Part shown: one piece after another, positions 28,501-31,500 of the stretch | How the letters are laid out: each line of letters begins with the position of its first letter | How positions within the stretch are numbered: the stretch's first letter is position 1 | Assembly: GCA_016214035.1 (NCBI GenBank) | Contig: JACRPF010000016.1 | Coordinates: 1 to 64,000, forward strand | Direction of reading: 5' to 3' | DNA length: 64,000 nt | From: Spirochaetota bacterium | Lineage (GTDB): Bacteria > Spirochaetota > Brachyspiria > Brachyspirales > JACRPF01 | The notes under the pieces: model-generated | Database searches by the model: none | What the model was told of the DNA's origin: nothing | What the model saw: only the letters and a program-made list of their open reading frames with translations | Translations under genes and position numbers: made by a program

Positions 28501-31500
28501 TGTATCGTCGCTGTAATTGCCGTTGCCGCGTTCGACACGGTAATGGGATCGGTCGTAAGGGAGGTAGCCTTGATAATTGTGGAAGCATATGTACTGTTCG
28601 TCATCCATTCAAGGGAACGCAGCGTCAGCGATTTTGTAATGCTGAAATCACCTGTATGGATACCGTCATAGATAAGTATCATATCCCCGGCAGTCGCCGC
28701 GTTGATCGCTTCCTGTATGTTCGTATATTGCAGTGTGCTGTTCGCATTGCTTGCAACCGGCGCTACGAACGTCACGGTCCCGGCGGGAGAATACCATGAT
28801 TCATTTCCGTTGGTATCGAGAACGGTCACAAAATACCGGTAGATGCCGCCGCTGGTGAGCGTATCAATATATTGCGTTGTCGCGGAGTTGTTAATAGCGG
28901 CTATCTTTTTCACATCCGTCAGGTTTGAATAGGAATCATCGACGGTGCGGAACAGCGTATAATTACTGAAATCAATCGGTACCGATTGTCCCCATTTCAC
29001 AGTAATCTGACCCGGTGTAAGATTGGTGACCGCGATGCAGACGGCCGGCGCCGTCGGCATCGTCCAATCGTCATTCCGGCCGCCGAAAGCATTCCGCCAC
29101 GGCAGGAATGCGGCGATTGTCCCGGTGATTTTCATATCGTTATAGGTACGCGTACCATAGTAGTTGGTCGCCGCCCTCGGTGCCGTGCCGGTTACGAAAA
29201 TATTATCGCTATTGTCGACAATATTATTATTGCAGAACTGGTTCGAACAATCGACGTTTCTTATCCCGACACTATTGTTCGAGATCGTACTGTATACAAT
29301 GCTGTTTGTCCCCGCATTTGAGAAAAAGAATGCACTGCCCTGCGCTGATGCTACCGTACAATTCGATACAAACATATTGGATGTTATTGTAATCTCGAAG
29401 GCGTCATTCTGCGGCGCAAAAATCGATGATGTCAGAAATCTGCTGCTGGGGGAATTGGTCAGATAGAAAACCGATTTCAACGATTGTTCTCCGGTGATCA
29501 CCGCATTACTGAACAATGCTGATGGCGCTCTATCCATATAGAAGGACCGTAATCCTGCGTTATTCGAAAAATTCCCGCTGACGGTGCAGTTGGAGGTTAC
29601 ATATAAATATATCGCCGCGCCGTTGGTAGAGATGCTGTCACATATCGCACCGGTGAAAACGTTGCTTTTACCATAATCATAATCGATCCCGCCGCCAAAA
29701 TATGCGGTATTCCCAAACATATACGCATTGACTGAATTACTGTCAGATGCGACAAAATACAAACCGCCGCCCGATGTACTGGTGCCGGTACTTGCATTCG
29801 ATATATAATTTCCGGTGATTGTATTATTTTTACCGCCGTTCAGATACCCCCCCCCGCCGCCGTACACCGCCGTATTGCCGATGATATCGCCACTGATCAC
29901 GCTGTTGGATACTGATTCAAGATCGAAACCGCCGCCGGTCCCGACATTTCCCGTTACAGAATTCGAAATCATCGCAGAATACACCCGGTACCCGAAACCG
30001 GCCAAGACATACAATCCGCCGCCGTTCGAATAACATGTATTAAAAGAGAGTGCACTATTGCTGATCAGGGCATTTGTGCTGTAAAAAAAGAAAACACCAC
30101 CGCCGTAACGTGCGTTATTCCCGTATACGTCCCCGAGCACATTGTTTGAAACACCATAATCGATATCAATACCGCCGCCATATCCGTTCGCCATGCTATT
30201 ATAAGAGACCATACCGCGTATCGTGTTGGTCGCGCAGAGATTCAAAAACATACCGCCGCCGGAACTGTTATTGCCGAACGATATATTGCTGCTGATGTTC
30301 CCGCCGAACTCACTGAATGAAAGTTTGTACGCGAACACACCGCCGCCAGATAGGCCGGAATAATTCCCGCCGATGTTCGCCGATATATCATTGGAAATGC
30401 AATTCGATATAAATAAGCCGCCGCCGTATGAATTCGAACACTGATTGTTGAAGATATTTCCACCGATAATATTCGTTCCACTGCTTAGTATTACCAAACC
30501 GCCGCCGGAGCGAGTCCCCGGATACATGGTGTTACTGAAAATATCACCACTGATCGTAGTATAGGGCGCATTCGACAGAAAAAGACCGCCGCCAGAATCT
30601 GCGGCGTAATTCCATCCGACAGCCGCAGAAATATTGTTCGATTTACTGCTATAAATGACGATACCCGCGCCATAATCATAGACAAGTGCGTTCGTCGCGG
30701 CATTATATAGAACGGAGCCCGCGATCGCATTCGAACTGCTGCCGTTAACATAAACCCCTCCGCCGTCTCCTGCGGTAGCGATATTACTGGCTATCATATT
30801 GCTCACAAAGGTGTTCGTCGAATTATATAGAAAAATCCCTCCGCCCTGCGCAGCCCGGTTACCTACTACATCACCGGTAATGCTGTTCCCGATTCCGTAG
30901 TCAATCTCAATACCGCCGCCCAGACCGGCGTTGGTATTTGAATTGAATGATACGGCACCTGCGATCTGACAATTCGTTGTCGCCGACAATAACACACCGC
31001 CGCCGTAGGAATTTGCACCCGTTGCTGCATTACTGATAATGCTTGCATTGATCGTATGTGATGACCCGCCGTTCACAAAAATACCGCCGCCGGACGCGGA
31101 ACTGCCCGTTACACTATTTCGTATAACCAAGCCGTCAAGAACATGACCGCCGCCCATGGTGAAATATACACCGCCACCGCCGGCCACCGCAGAATTTCCG
31201 ACAATATACGAATCGACCGTGTTATTCGAACAGTACTCCAGCCAGAGACCGCCGCCCATCGATGATGCCGCGCTCCCTTTATTCGTACAATTTGTCCCGT
31301 GTATGATATTGTAATGGGCGTTTGACAAAAAAATACCGCCGCCGCCGTATACAGCGGTATTATTTGTTATCAGCGCGTCTATCAAATTCGATTCAGATCC
31401 AATGCCAAAAACGCCTCCGCCTACGGAATACGCACCGTTCGATGCGGTGTTATTATATATCTCGGCGCAAACGGTATTCGATGCTCCATACCAGAAATAC